The translations under genes were made by a program, and so were the position numbers. From the NCBI GenBank assembly GCA_041739525.1, contig JBGSNQ010000015.1, forward strand, positions 1 through 64,000: DNA of 64,000 bases. Direction: 5' to 3'. This stretch comes from DATJGR01 sp041739525 (GTDB lineage Bacteria; Pseudomonadota; Gammaproteobacteria; Pseudomonadales; Azotimanducaceae). Below the pieces are notes generated by a model that was not told the DNA's origin, did no database searches, and worked only from the letters and a program-made list of their open reading frames with translations. Below, piece after piece: positions 52,167 through 60,875 of the stretch (its first letter is position 1; each line of letters begins with the position of its first letter).

Positions 52167-53332
52167 AACACCTTGCCGAAGCGATCCAGCGCCTGTTTGA
52201 ATTTGTCGGGATCGTACGCCAGACAAATGCGCACGTAGCGCTCGTTGTCGACATAACTGCGTGGACCAAACGACATACCTGGCGAGACGCCGATGTTCGC
52301 GTTGAGGAACAGCGAGTCGGCAAACGCGAGGCTGTCGGTCACACCTTCCACTGCAACGTATCCATAAAACCCGCCGGGCGGTTCGGCCCAACTCAGCCGT
52401 TGATGGGTTCCGACGAATTCGGCGAGCTGCGCGCGGTTACGGCGACAGCGATCGAGCTGCAATGCAACGAATGTGTCGCCCTGTTCGATCGCCACGATTG
52501 CGCCGGCCTGTGCGAAGCTCGTCGTACCGGTGTTGCTCGAAACCGACACGACGCCCAGCGCTTCACCGAGGTGGCTCGGATGAATCACCCAGCCTACTCG
52601 CCAGCCGGTCATCGCCCAGGCTTTCGAAAAACTGTTCACGATGAAGACGGCGTCGTCCGGCGCGGCGAGTGTCGCGAAGCTCGGTGCATGTAATGAGCCG
52701 TCGTACATGATCGGGCCGTACACTTCGTCGGCGATGATGCCGATACCTCGGGTGCGGCACGCTTCGAGCAACGCGCGCTGCTCCGCCCGCGACATCACCC
52801 AGCCTGTCGGATTCGAAGGCGATGCGAGGAATACCGCTTTGGTACGCGCGTTCATCGCGTCGAGCACTTCGTCCATGTCGAGCCGCCACGGGCCGTCTTG
52901 ATCGCGCTTCAGCCAAACGAAGCGCGGCACCCCGCCGGCAATCTGGATCGCCTGAAAGATGTTCGGCCACATCGGCGCGATCACGATCACTTCGTCGCCG
53001 CTGCGGACGAGACACTGAACCGAATGCATCACCGCGAGCATCGCAGACCCCGGCACGGTGATGCGCTCGATGTCGAGTTCGGCGTTCACTCGTCGCCGGT
53101 GCCAGTCGCGAATCGCTTCGCGCAGCCGCAACACGCCGCGCGCGGGCGTGTAGAACGTCATGCCGTCGTCCAGCGCGCGCTTCGCCGCGGCGCGGATGAA
53201 ATCCGGCGTTGGAAGATCGCTCTCGCCGTACCACAGCGGGATCAGACCGGGCCGATCGCCCCGACCGCGGCTGACCAGCGTGATGCCGCTTGGGGTAAGC
53301 GCGGCAATGTCGCTGCGTATCGGATCGATCAT
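52163..53332 (-). CDS. PLP-dependent class I/II aminotransferase
   Basis: 389 residues. Class I fold: LIPLWYGESDLPTPDFI, YTPARGVLRLREAI, SPSNPTGWVMS (conserved Asn-Pro), IGIIADEVYGPIMYDG (Asp, Tyr), and the PLP lysine in NSFSKAWAMTGWRVGW, with the substrate Arg in RYVRICLA. It transfers amino groups between an amino acid and a keto acid in the cytosol; aspartate/aromatic-type specificity cannot be told. It follows the GNAT gene by 7 bp and is probably in the same operon. Confidence 0.9.
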   Translation of the reverse strand: MIDPIRSDIAALTPSGITLVSRGRGDRPGLIPLWYGESDLPTPDFIRAAAKRALDDGMTFYTPARGVLRLREAIRDWHRRRVNAELDIERITVPGSAMLAVMHSVQCLVRSGDEVIVIAPMWPNIFQAIQIAGGVPRFVWLKRDQDGPWRLDMDEVLDAMNARTKAVFLASPSNPTGWVMSRAEQRALLEACRTRGIGIIADEVYGPIMYDGSLHAPSFATLAAPDDAVFIVNSFSKAWAMTGWRVGWVIHPSHLGEALGVVSVSSNTGTTSFAQAGAIVAIEQGDTFVALQLDRCRRNRAQLAEFVGTHQRLSWAEPPGGFYGYVAVEGVTDSLAFADSLFLNANIGVSPGMSFGPRSYVDNERYVRICLAYDPDKFKQALDRFGKVL

Positions 53333-53339
53333 GATGCTG

Positions 53340-53921
53340 CTACAACCTCAGTTCGTGGCGGATCTCTATCTCGTGGCGGATCAGGGAGCGTCCGCGTTCG
53401 TTGACCCAACGACCCGTTTCGACCGCGCCGACTGCGCGCGCGACGCGCAACGAAGCGGTGTTTTCCGAGTCGACGATCAGATGCGCGCGCCGCGCATTCG
53501 TGTTGTCTGCGATGAATCGTGCAACGAGTCTCACCGCCCGCGCCGCGTAGCCGCGCCCGCGATGCGCCGGGTGCGAGGAATACGAAATGTTGGCTTCGCC
53601 CGCAGGCACGTGCTTGTTCGCGAGATCGAAATCCACGTACGCCACATACCTCGCGTCGCTCGTGTCCACCGCAAAGCACCACTTCGGGCCACTGCCGAAC
53701 GAAATGCTATTGGCGGTGAGCACACGTGCCACGTGTGCCCGTTGTTCGTCGGGCGTCATCGCCTGCCACCGTTCGCGCTCTTCGGGTTGCCAGAGCCAGC
53801 TGATCTGCTCGTCGTCCTTCGCCGCGAGATCGGCGTCGAGATCGTCCGCGCGTTGTGGACGAATCGTGACTACCCCATCGGAGCAAGTCAGGCCGTCCGT
53901 GTAAGCGGCCGCTCGGTTCAG
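53340..53921 (-). CDS. GNAT family N-acetyltransferase (start uncertain)
   Basis: GNAT domain with VTIRPQRADDLDADLAAK at the beginning, KWCFAVDTSDARYVAYVDFDL, the acetyl-CoA-binding SSHPAHRGRGYAARAVRLV and SENTASLRVARAVGAVE. The domain is complete, but between the stop of the upstream acyl-CoA dehydrogenase gene and the first conserved residues the frame has no ATG, GTG or TTG. CTG 53921 (overlapping that stop as CTGA) or CTG 53891 could serve; ATG 54011 would require a 94-bp overlap with the dehydrogenase gene. Substrate unknown; RimJ/RimL-like. Confidence 0.7.
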   Translation of the reverse strand: MNRAAAYTDGLTCSDGVVTIRPQRADDLDADLAAKDDEQISWLWQPEERERWQAMTPDEQRAHVARVLTANSISFGSGPKWCFAVDTSDARYVAYVDFDLANKHVPAGEANISYSSHPAHRGRGYAARAVRLVARFIADNTNARRAHLIVDSENTASLRVARAVGAVETGRWVNERGRSLIRHEIEIRHELRL

Positions 53922-55117
53922 TCGGGCAGTCCCAGAACGCGCTTCGCGATCACGTTCAGCTGCACTTCGCTCGTACCGCCTTCGATCGAGTTGGCTTTCG
54001 AGCGCAACCATTGCCGGGTGGTATTCAGTTCGCGATCGCTGAATGCCGCGCCGTCCCAACCCACTGCTTGCGTGCCCATCGTTTCGAGCAGCACTTCGTA
54101 TTTGCGCTTGTTCTGCTCGGTGCCGTAGTACTTGAACATCGAACTGAGGTTGCCGTCGGCGCGGCCGGCCTTCGTCTCTTCTACCGAACGCCCCAACGTC
54201 AGTTGGAAGGCGCGGTCGTTCATGCGGTGGCTGGTGATCTTGGAGCGGATCGCAGCGTCGGCGATGCGACCGGCCTGTTCGCCGACGTATTCCTTCGCGA
54301 TGTCTTCCATCTTGCGGCCGGTTGCGCCGAGCGCGGAGTTGCCTCCGATACCCGCCACCATCTGGCGCTCGTGCTGCAGCAGGCGTTTCGCGATCGTCCA
54401 GCCGTGGTTCATCGTGCCGACGAGGTTCTGTTTCGGCACTTTGACGTTGTCGAAGAACGTCTGGCAGAACGGCGACGAACCGCTGATCAGACTGATCGGC
54501 GACGTGGTGACACCGGGCGACTCCATATCGAACAGCAGGAAGCTGATGCCTTCGTGCTTAGGCACGTCGAAGTTGGTGCGCACGAGACAGAAGATCCAAT
54601 CCGCTTCGTCGGCGTACGACGTCCAGATCTTCGAGCCGTTCACCAGATAGTAGTCGCCCATGTCTTCGGCGCGCGTGCGCAAGCCCGCGAGATCCGAACC
54701 TGATCCCGGTTCCGAGTAACCCTGGCACCAGCGGATTTCGCCGCGCACGATCTTCGGAAGGTACTCGAGCTTCTGCGCTTCGTTGCCGAACTCGAGCAGT
54801 GCGGGCCCGAGCATCCAGATGCCGAAGCTCGACAACGCAGGGCGTGCATTGATGCGGCCGAGTTCCTGCTGCAGCACGCGGTTCTCGTCGATCGATAATC
54901 CGCCGCCGCCGTATTGCTTCGGCCACATCGGGCACGTCCAGCCTTTCTCTGCCATACGCGTCAGCCACACGCGCGATTCGGGATTGACGAATTTCTCGCG
55001 ACGTCCTCCCCAAACGGTTTCTTCTTCGTTGCCGGGGGTACGCATCGACGGCGGACAATTCGCCTCGAGCCAAGTGCGGGTCTGGCTTCGGAACGTGTCG
55101 AGATCGGTCACGGTCAT
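53918..55117 (-). CDS. acyl-CoA dehydrogenase
   Basis: 399 residues from ATG 55117 (GTG 55120 is adjacent). N-terminal WGGRREKFVNPESRVWL, WPKQYGGGGLSIDENRVLQQE; the middle RWCQGYSEPGSGSDLAGL and KIWTSYADEADW are substrate/FAD signatures; the C-terminus SIEGGTSEVQLNVIAKRVLG includes the catalytic-region Glu. It belongs to the acyl-CoA dehydrogenase branch common in steroid and branched-acid degraders. The stop is next to the GNAT gene. Confidence 0.9.
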   Translation of the reverse strand: MTVTDLDTFRSQTRTWLEANCPPSMRTPGNEEETVWGGRREKFVNPESRVWLTRMAEKGWTCPMWPKQYGGGGLSIDENRVLQQELGRINARPALSSFGIWMLGPALLEFGNEAQKLEYLPKIVRGEIRWCQGYSEPGSGSDLAGLRTRAEDMGDYYLVNGSKIWTSYADEADWIFCLVRTNFDVPKHEGISFLLFDMESPGVTTSPISLISGSSPFCQTFFDNVKVPKQNLVGTMNHGWTIAKRLLQHERQMVAGIGGNSALGATGRKMEDIAKEYVGEQAGRIADAAIRSKITSHRMNDRAFQLTLGRSVEETKAGRADGNLSSMFKYYGTEQNKRKYEVLLETMGTQAVGWDGAAFSDRELNTTRQWLRSKANSIEGGTSEVQLNVIAKRVLGLPD

Positions 55118-55238
55118 CACCTTTGATCAGTCGGCAGGGAGTGATTTTAGCGAGGTTACGGTTGCGCGCGCAGCCCTTCGGGCGTTCAGCGTGGCGCATT
55201 TGCTATAGTGCCGCGGATTCACGGAACACGAGGAAACG

Positions 55239-55733
55239 ATGGCAGGCACCGATGCGGCCTTCGACGGCCGGTCTTTTCGCAACACGCTGTCGCAGTTCTG
55301 CACCGGCGTAGTAGTTGCGACCGGCGTGCTCGACGGTCAGCCGGCCGGCTTCGCCGCTCAATCGTTCACGTCGTTGTCGCTCGACCCGCCACTCGTTGCG
55401 GTGTGTCCCGGCAAGACCAGCACGAGCTGGCCGAAGCTGCGGCGGTCCGGCAGCTTCTGTATCAACGTTCTGTCTGCGCGCCAGAAAGTGGTGTGCGATC
55501 AGTTCGCCAAGCCGGGCCAGTTCGCGGACGTCGCGTGGAAGCCCGGCGTCACCGGCTCGCCTGTGCTCGACGGAGTGATCGCGTACATCGATTGCGATCT
55601 CGCAGCCGAGCACGATGCCGGCGATCACATCATCGCAGTGGGCCGTGTGCGCGATCTGCAGATTCTCGATCCCGGAGCCGAGCCGCTGCTGTTCTTCCGC
55701 GGCACCTACGGACGTTTCGAGACTTTCATATAG
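55239..55733 (+). CDS. flavin reductase-like split-barrel protein
   Basis: 164 residues; GAGGAAAC precedes ATG 55239. FRNTLSQFCTGVVVATG, GFAAQSFTSLSLDPPLVAVCPGKTS and FCINVLSARQ are the FMN/FAD-binding split-barrel pattern of HpaC-type reductases, which supply reduced flavin to a monooxygenase. The C-terminal LLFFRGTYGRFE is typical. The partner is not certain; the flavin oxidoreductase 50 bp downstream is a candidate. Confidence 0.88.
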   Translation: MAGTDAAFDGRSFRNTLSQFCTGVVVATGVLDGQPAGFAAQSFTSLSLDPPLVAVCPGKTSTSWPKLRRSGSFCINVLSARQKVVCDQFAKPGQFADVAWKPGVTGSPVLDGVIAYIDCDLAAEHDAGDHIIAVGRVRDLQILDPGAEPLLFFRGTYGRFETFI

Positions 55734-55782
55734 GGTTCGCCAGGCGCCGCGCCTCAAGTCGATTCGTTGGGGATTATCGAAC

Positions 55783-56898
55783 ATGTTCAAGACCCGGGTC
55801 TGCGAGATATTGGAGATCGAGTTTCCGATCGTGTTGGCCGGAATGGGTGGCGCGAGCACGCCGGAACTGGCGGCGGCGGTTTCGAACGCCGGTGGGCTCG
55901 GTGTGCTTGGCGCAGCGGGTTGCGGGCCGAAGCAGCTGCGCGAGTGGATCCGGCGTACGCGTGAACTGACCGATAAGCCCTTCGGGGTCGATACGCTGTT
56001 GCCAGCGTCGGTGCGGCGTGCGGACTACTCGCACAGCGACGGACCCACTCCGATGGACCTGCTTCCGGAAATGCAGGCATTCGCCGCGCACTTCATGCAG
56101 GCGCAGCATCTCGAACCCGTCGATCCAGCTGCGTTGCGGCAGCGCCGCGAGCCCGGCGAACCGGCGCCGTTGTCGAAGGAATTCTTCGACGCGCAGATGG
56201 AAGTGGTGATCGAAGAGCGTGTGCCGGTGTATGCGTCGGGGCTCGGCAATCCGGGCCCATGGATGAAGCGGCTACGCGCCAACAACACGAAGGTGATGTG
56301 CGTTGTCGGCAAGGTGAAGCACGCGGTGCAAGTGATTCAAGCCGGCATCGACATCGTCGTTGCACAAGGCCACGACGGCGGCGGTCACAATTCTCCGATC
56401 GGCACGATGGCGCTGATTCCACAGGTGGTCGATGCAGTGGGCGACGTGCCGGTGCTCGGCGCGGGCGGCATCACGGACGGCCGCGGCATCGCGGCGGCGA
56501 TGATGCTCGGCGCGGAAGGCGTTTGGGTCGGCTCGGCGTTCCTCGCGTCGAACGAAGCCGGCATTCAGGATTTTCAGAAGCAGGCCATCGTCGACGCCAG
56601 CGAAGACGGCACAGTGGTGTCGCGCAGCGTTACCGGCAAACCGGCCCGCATCATTCGCAGTCTGTGGACCGACGCGTGGGCACGGGCGGAGAAAACCCCG
56701 CTGCCGATGCCGTATCAAGGAGCCGTGTCGGGTCCGGTACTCGCCGCTGCAACGCGCGACCAACGTGGCGACGTGAACCCGGGGTTCGCCGGCCAGGGCA
56801 TCGGTCTGATCAAGTCGGTACGCCCGGCGGCTGAGATCTTCAAGGAGCTCGTGTGGGGAGCCGAACAGGCGCTGAAGCGCAGTTCGAACTGGATCTAG
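55783..56898 (+). CDS. nitronate-monooxygenase-like flavin oxidoreductase
   Basis: 371 residues from ATG 55783. FPIVLAGMGGASTPELAAAVSNAGGLGVLGA, DIVVAQGHDGGGHNS, PVLGAGGITDGRGIAAAMMLGAEGVWVGSAFLA identify an FMN-binding TIM barrel of the NMO/2-nitropropane dioxygenase/YrpB group. It probably oxidises a nitronate or acts as an enoyl reductase-like enzyme; specificity is unknown. It sits between the flavin reductase and DUF502 genes, co-directional. Confidence 0.87.
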   Translation: MFKTRVCEILEIEFPIVLAGMGGASTPELAAAVSNAGGLGVLGAAGCGPKQLREWIRRTRELTDKPFGVDTLLPASVRRADYSHSDGPTPMDLLPEMQAFAAHFMQAQHLEPVDPAALRQRREPGEPAPLSKEFFDAQMEVVIEERVPVYASGLGNPGPWMKRLRANNTKVMCVVGKVKHAVQVIQAGIDIVVAQGHDGGGHNSPIGTMALIPQVVDAVGDVPVLGAGGITDGRGIAAAMMLGAEGVWVGSAFLASNEAGIQDFQKQAIVDASEDGTVVSRSVTGKPARIIRSLWTDAWARAEKTPLPMPYQGAVSGPVLAAATRDQRGDVNPGFAGQGIGLIKSVRPAAEIFKELVWGAEQALKRSSNWI

Positions 56899-56907
56899 GA
56901 CACTAGC

Positions 56908-57552
56908 ATGGCGAAAGAGCATCACTACATTCGCACTACGCTGATCGGCGGCGTGCTGGTCGTTCTGCCGCTGTTCGTGTTCGTGAACCTGCTGCTTTGG
57001 CTGGGTACATGGATCGGTGGCAAGACCGCTCCCGTGGCTGAGTACGTATCGAGCGATCTCGACGTGCCGATGTGGGTCGGCCAATCGCTGTCGATCGCCA
57101 CGATTGTGCTTGCGTGTTTTGTACTCGGCGCGATCGTAAGCACACGCTTCGGCAATCGTGCCTTCAACTGGCTCGAGCGCAACACAGTGCAGCGCGTGCC
57201 GGGCTATAAGCCGGTGAAGGAGATCGTGAGTTATCTCGGCGGACGTGAACAGAACCCGTTTGCGCGGCCGGTGCTCGTAACGGTGGGAGGCGACCTGCGC
57301 CTCACCGGTTTTCTCGCTGACGAAGGTCCTGAGGGGACGACCGTGTTCGTTCCAACCGGGCCGAACCCGACCACCGGTCTGATTCTGCACGTGTTGCCGT
57401 CGCAGGTGCAGCGGGTGTCGATGCCCGGAAGCGACGTGTTGCAAACGGTCATTGCGTGTGGGGCGGGTTCTCAGCGTCTGTTGCGGTCGATCGTGCAGCC
57501 TGGCGTCGCGCTCGCAGAAACCGTATCAACCATATCAGCAGAGCGCCGCTGA
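56908..57552 (+). CDS. DUF502 membrane protein
   Basis: 214 residues. Two N-terminal helices (TTLIGGVLVVLPLFVFVNLLL; ATIVLACFVLGAIVSTR) separated by a short periplasmic loop, then a soluble domain with ERNTVQRVPGYKPVKEIV, ADEGPEGTTVFVPTGPNPTTG and LHVLPSQVQ. This is the DUF502 pattern; function unknown. Its last 104 bp overlap, antisense, the 3' end of the DedA gene. Confidence 0.9.
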   Translation: MAKEHHYIRTTLIGGVLVVLPLFVFVNLLLWLGTWIGGKTAPVAEYVSSDLDVPMWVGQSLSIATIVLACFVLGAIVSTRFGNRAFNWLERNTVQRVPGYKPVKEIVSYLGGREQNPFARPVLVTVGGDLRLTGFLADEGPEGTTVFVPTGPNPTTGLILHVLPSQVQRVSMPGSDVLQTVIACGAGSQRLLRSIVQPGVALAETVSTISAERR

Positions 57553-58060
57553 CCAACGCCGCCAGGATGCCTACTTGGTAGGTTTTGCTCGACCCGAGCA
57601 GTGACTCCGCGGTGTGGCCGAAGTAGTAGCCGATTGCGGGAATCGACGTCGCCCAGATCAGCGCACCCGCAACGTTCAGCAGCACGAAGCGCGGCCATGC
57701 GATTGCGGTGATGCTGCCCGCGACGAACGGCGTCGCGTTGCGGATGCCGTAAACGAAGCGGAACCCCAGCAACACCGGAATCTGATAGCGATTCAAAAGA
57801 TCTTCGGCCTGCGCCATCCGCCGTTGCACCATCGGCGACTTGGGCTTCCATCGGGAACCGTATTTGCGCCCCAGCCAGAATGCGGTCTGATCGCCGCAAA
57901 ACGAACCGACGAACGACACCAGCATCACGAGTTTCAGATCGAGCAGATCGCCGTGGGCGATGAAACCACCGAGCAGCGCGATGGACTCACCTTCGACGAA
58001 CGTGCCGAGGAATATCGCCACGTAGCCGTATTGTTGGATCCATTGCGCGATTTCGTTCAT
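57449..58060 (-). CDS. DedA family membrane protein
   Basis: 203 residues. DedA/VTT domain: FLGTFVEGESIALLGGFIA, LVSFVGSFCGDQTAFWLGRKYG, LGFRFVYGIRNATPFVAGS, with a final helix and a basic C-terminal tail. These inner-membrane proteins include undecaprenyl-phosphate flippases/transporters. The 104-bp antisense overlap with DUF502 encodes the C-terminal helix and tail. Confidence 0.9.
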   Translation of the reverse strand: MNEIAQWIQQYGYVAIFLGTFVEGESIALLGGFIAHGDLLDLKLVMLVSFVGSFCGDQTAFWLGRKYGSRWKPKSPMVQRRMAQAEDLLNRYQIPVLLGFRFVYGIRNATPFVAGSITAIAWPRFVLLNVAGALIWATSIPAIGYYFGHTAESLLGSSKTYQVGILAALVSGALLIWLIRFLRARRQAARSTATDAENPPHTQ

Positions 58061-58132
58061 CTATGGCTCGGCGTCGCTGGCCCGGCTACTGTAACTGCTT
58101 CGATCCGGCGAGTAAGTGCGGGCGCAGACGGA

Positions 58133-58813
58133 ATGAACTACGCAGCGGACGCAGTGCTTTGGTTGCACATCGCGACCGGTGCAGGCGCGCTGCTGCTGGG
58201 CGTCTTCAATCTGCTCTTCACCCGGAAGGGTTCGAGACTGCATGTCCTGACGGGCCGTATGTTCTGGTACTCGATGATTGCGATGGCGGTAACCGGAATC
58301 GTCGTCGCCATCGAACGCCCCAAGGCGGGCTTCGTGCTGATCGGGGTTTTGTCGATGTACCTCGTCGACACCGGCCGAAATGCGCTGCGGCGGCCCGGCG
58401 GTACAGTGAATGCCGACAGTCGCTTCTGGTTCGCGGTTGCAACGGGCTGTCTGCTGGCGGGAGTAGCGCTGGGTAGCTACGCGCTCACAATGGGCGGTTG
58501 GTTGTTCGGCTCGCCCGCGGCGCTCTATTTCGGCGCGGCGTTCGATGCAGCGATCTTCGTGGTTCTGGACTGGCGACTGATACGAGCCGGAAGCGCGACC
58601 GGTACGAAACGAATCGTGGATCACCTGTGGCGAATGATCGCGGCGTTGCTCTTCGCCATGTTTGCGTTGTTCATTGCCAATCCGTCGGTGTTTCCGGGTT
58701 GGTTCAAATCGGCGGGTCTCAACTTCTTGCCACCTTTCCTGGTCTTTGCGGCAATCGCATATTGGGTTTCGGCGGTCAATCGTGGCTGGTGGAAACGAGG
58801 AGGCGTGCAATGA
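58133..58813 (+). CDS. DUF2306-like membrane protein
   Basis: 226 residues from ATG 58133. About seven hydrophobic helices (WLHIATGAGALLLGVFNLL, MFWYSMIAMAVTGIVVAIE, LFAMFALFIANPSV), with His at the first and later helices. The pattern is like DUF2306 haem-protein-like membrane proteins, though this is by eye. Translationally coupled to the next gene (ATGA). Function unknown. Confidence 0.65.
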   Translation: MNYAADAVLWLHIATGAGALLLGVFNLLFTRKGSRLHVLTGRMFWYSMIAMAVTGIVVAIERPKAGFVLIGVLSMYLVDTGRNALRRPGGTVNADSRFWFAVATGCLLAGVALGSYALTMGGWLFGSPAALYFGAAFDAAIFVVLDWRLIRAGSATGTKRIVDHLWRMIAALLFAMFALFIANPSVFPGWFKSAGLNFLPPFLVFAAIAYWVSAVNRGWWKRGGVQ

Positions 58814-59223
58814 AATACGCATTGGTAGCGGCAATTGCGCTGGTGCTGTTGGTGGCGGCATACCTCGTGTACGCGGCCACGGTGGTGAATCCTCGTGTGG
58901 AGCGCGAGCTGCGCGAAGATCCTTCAAGTGCGCGGGCGCGCAAAGTGATGCTGATAACGCTGCCGAGCGGCAAGACGATCCCCGTCAACTATCTGCGCGA
59001 CGGACAGACGGTTTACGCGGCAGCGGACGGTCGTTGGTGGCGGGAGCTCTCCGGTGCGGGCGCGCGCGTCGAAGTTCTATTGCAGGGTGAGACGTTAGTG
59101 GGGCAAGCCCGCGCGATCGAGGACGAACCCGAGCGCCGCTCGCAGATTTTCGATCGGTTGCGGCCTACCGCGCCGAAGATCTTCGGCACGCTCGTGCAGA
59201 TCGAACTCGTTCCGCCCGCGTGA
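58810..59223 (+). CDS. small anchored split-barrel protein, DUF385/deazaflavin-nitroreductase-like
   Basis: 137 residues from ATG 58810 overlapping the previous stop. A single N-terminal helix (ALVAAIALVLLVAAYLVYAA) and a domain with VMLITLPSGKTIPVNYLRDGQ, YAAADGRWWRELSGAGARVEV and a final GTLVQIELVP. The order is like the F420/flavin-binding split barrel of DUF385 proteins. It likely binds a flavin or deazaflavin at the membrane; function uncertain. Confidence 0.6.
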   Translation: MKYALVAAIALVLLVAAYLVYAATVVNPRVERELREDPSSARARKVMLITLPSGKTIPVNYLRDGQTVYAAADGRWWRELSGAGARVEVLLQGETLVGQARAIEDEPERRSQIFDRLRPTAPKIFGTLVQIELVPPA

Positions 59224-59233
59224 ATCGCAGCGA

Positions 59234-60178
59234 CTAATTCTTGAGAGCGGTGCCGGTGTTGCGAAGGTGCGCGAAGCGCGCTTGTGTCAGCGGCGTTTGT
59301 ACAAGTTCGAGGAAGTAGCGGCGCTCGAGGTCGAGCAGGTGCTGCTCCGGTGCTTCGCGAGCCACACCGTCGCCGCCGCATAGTACACGGGCAATCTCGG
59401 CATTCACGCGGCGTTGGTGCGGCGTAATCGAATCGTCAGTTGCGTGTGATGCAATCAATCTTTCGCATACTTCGGAGCCGGCGACGCGGATCATCGGGTT
59501 GCGTGGCGGCAGCGTGTGCGCACAATCGAGAATTGAGCGCCCCAGTTGCTTCGCGACAGAGAGCAGATCATCGCCGTCGGCGACGACGTCGCGCTCGGTG
59601 AGAAGGTCGAATGGCTGCGCGTCGCGCGCGTAAGCGATGCGTGCACCTGACACCACCGCGAAGGCGCGCTCGAGGTTCTGCATGTAGCTGTTTGCGCCGC
59701 CTAGCGTCGCGCGTCGCGCCATCTCCTTCACACCGCCGCCGGCGGGCATCACGCCGATGGCAGCTTCGCCCAGGCCGATCGGACTCTTCGGCGCGGCCAC
59801 GACGCGGGTGCAGTGCATCAACACTTCGCACCCGCCGGATATGGCCACACCACGCGACACTGCAATCGTCGGCACGCGTGCGTGACGCAATGCGAGCATC
59901 GTCTGCTGGTAGTAGTGGAGGAGGCCATCGAGCGGCGCAGTGTCTCCCGCTATTGCCGCACCCAGTTCGTCGCCGAGATCGGCGCCGTAAGCAAAGTCCT
60001 TCTGACCTTCACCGAGGATCAGCATCTCGAAGCGCGACTCGGCCAGCGCGATGGCACGGTGATAAGCATCAAGTACAGCGCGGGAGATGGTTGGACGTTC
60101 GCCATCGAGTGAGACGATCAGCGCGCCTTCGCCGTCATGCCAGCAGCGGATGCCGGGTGATTCGAACTCGGTCTGCAT
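59234..60178 (-). CDS. crotonase-fold enoyl-CoA hydratase-like protein, resembling the C-terminal half of FadN-type enzymes
   Basis: 314 residues. Crotonase core: FEMLILGEGQKDFAYGADL, VPTIAVSRGVAISGGCEVLMH (oxyanion hole GGC), GLGEAAIGVMPAGGGVKEMARR. This pattern, especially PAGGGVKE, is typical of the C-terminal crotonase domain of FadN-like 3-hydroxyacyl-CoA dehydrogenase/hydratase fusions, but here it stands alone. The dehydrogenase half is not next to it. A C-terminal helical extension (about 250-314) follows. Confidence 0.78.
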   Translation of the reverse strand: MQTEFESPGIRCWHDGEGALIVSLDGERPTISRAVLDAYHRAIALAESRFEMLILGEGQKDFAYGADLGDELGAAIAGDTAPLDGLLHYYQQTMLALRHARVPTIAVSRGVAISGGCEVLMHCTRVVAAPKSPIGLGEAAIGVMPAGGGVKEMARRATLGGANSYMQNLERAFAVVSGARIAYARDAQPFDLLTERDVVADGDDLLSVAKQLGRSILDCAHTLPPRNPMIRVAGSEVCERLIASHATDDSITPHQRRVNAEIARVLCGGDGVAREAPEQHLLDLERRYFLELVQTPLTQARFAHLRNTGTALKN

Positions 60179-60194
60179 CTCTCAGTGAGGCCCG

Positions 60195-60875
60195 TCAGCT
60201 GAGCGCTTCCACTGGAAGCGCCACACCGTGAATCGCGTGTGCGGCGTCGGAAGCGAGAAAGGCGATGGCACGTGCGAGGTCGGCCGGCGCCACCCACTTC
60301 GAGTAGTCGGCGGCGGGCATGTCTTGCCGGTTGCGCGCGGTGTCGATGATGCTCGGCAACACGCAGTTCACGTTCACTCCGCTGCCTTTCAGTTCGTCGG
60401 CAAGGCTCTCGGTCAACCGAATCACTACGCTTTTGGACGCGCAGTACGCGCCCATTCGGCCGGCGCCTTTCAACCCGGCGCGCGCACCGATATTGACGAT
60501 CTTGCCGCGTTTCTGCGCGAGCATCGCAGGCACGGTTGCACGCACCATGTTCAACATGGTGTTCACGTTCAGGTCGAACATGAACTTCCAGGTTTTGTCC
60601 GTGGTTTCGTGCACCGCCTCGCCCATGGTGAAGCCACCGGCCACGTTCGCGAGCACGTCGATGCTGCCGAGTTGCCGCGTTACGTCGGCGACGATCTTCT
60701 GCGCCACATTCGTGTCGGTGAGGTCGCCGATCATCGACAGGTGCGGGCCGGGTGTTGCGATGATGTCTACCAGCGCGAGCTTCGCGCCGCGGCCGGCAAA
60801 CTCATCCGCAACGGCTTTGCCGAGCGCGCCGGCGGCGCCGGTGATGACGACGACCCTGCCCTGGAAATCGTCCAT
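60195..60875 (-). CDS. short-chain dehydrogenase/reductase
   Basis: 226 residues. Rossmann motif VVVITGAAGALGKAV, NVAGG, catalytic region with YCASK (Tyr, Lys), and VNCVLPSIIDT. Classical SDR with NAD(P) in the cytosol. The start is shared with the LLM oxidoreductase stop (TGATG), so these are coupled. Substrate unknown. Confidence 0.88.
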   Translation of the reverse strand: MDDFQGRVVVITGAAGALGKAVADEFAGRGAKLALVDIIATPGPHLSMIGDLTDTNVAQKIVADVTRQLGSIDVLANVAGGFTMGEAVHETTDKTWKFMFDLNVNTMLNMVRATVPAMLAQKRGKIVNIGARAGLKGAGRMGAYCASKSVVIRLTESLADELKGSGVNVNCVLPSIIDTARNRQDMPAADYSKWVAPADLARAIAFLASDAAHAIHGVALPVEALS

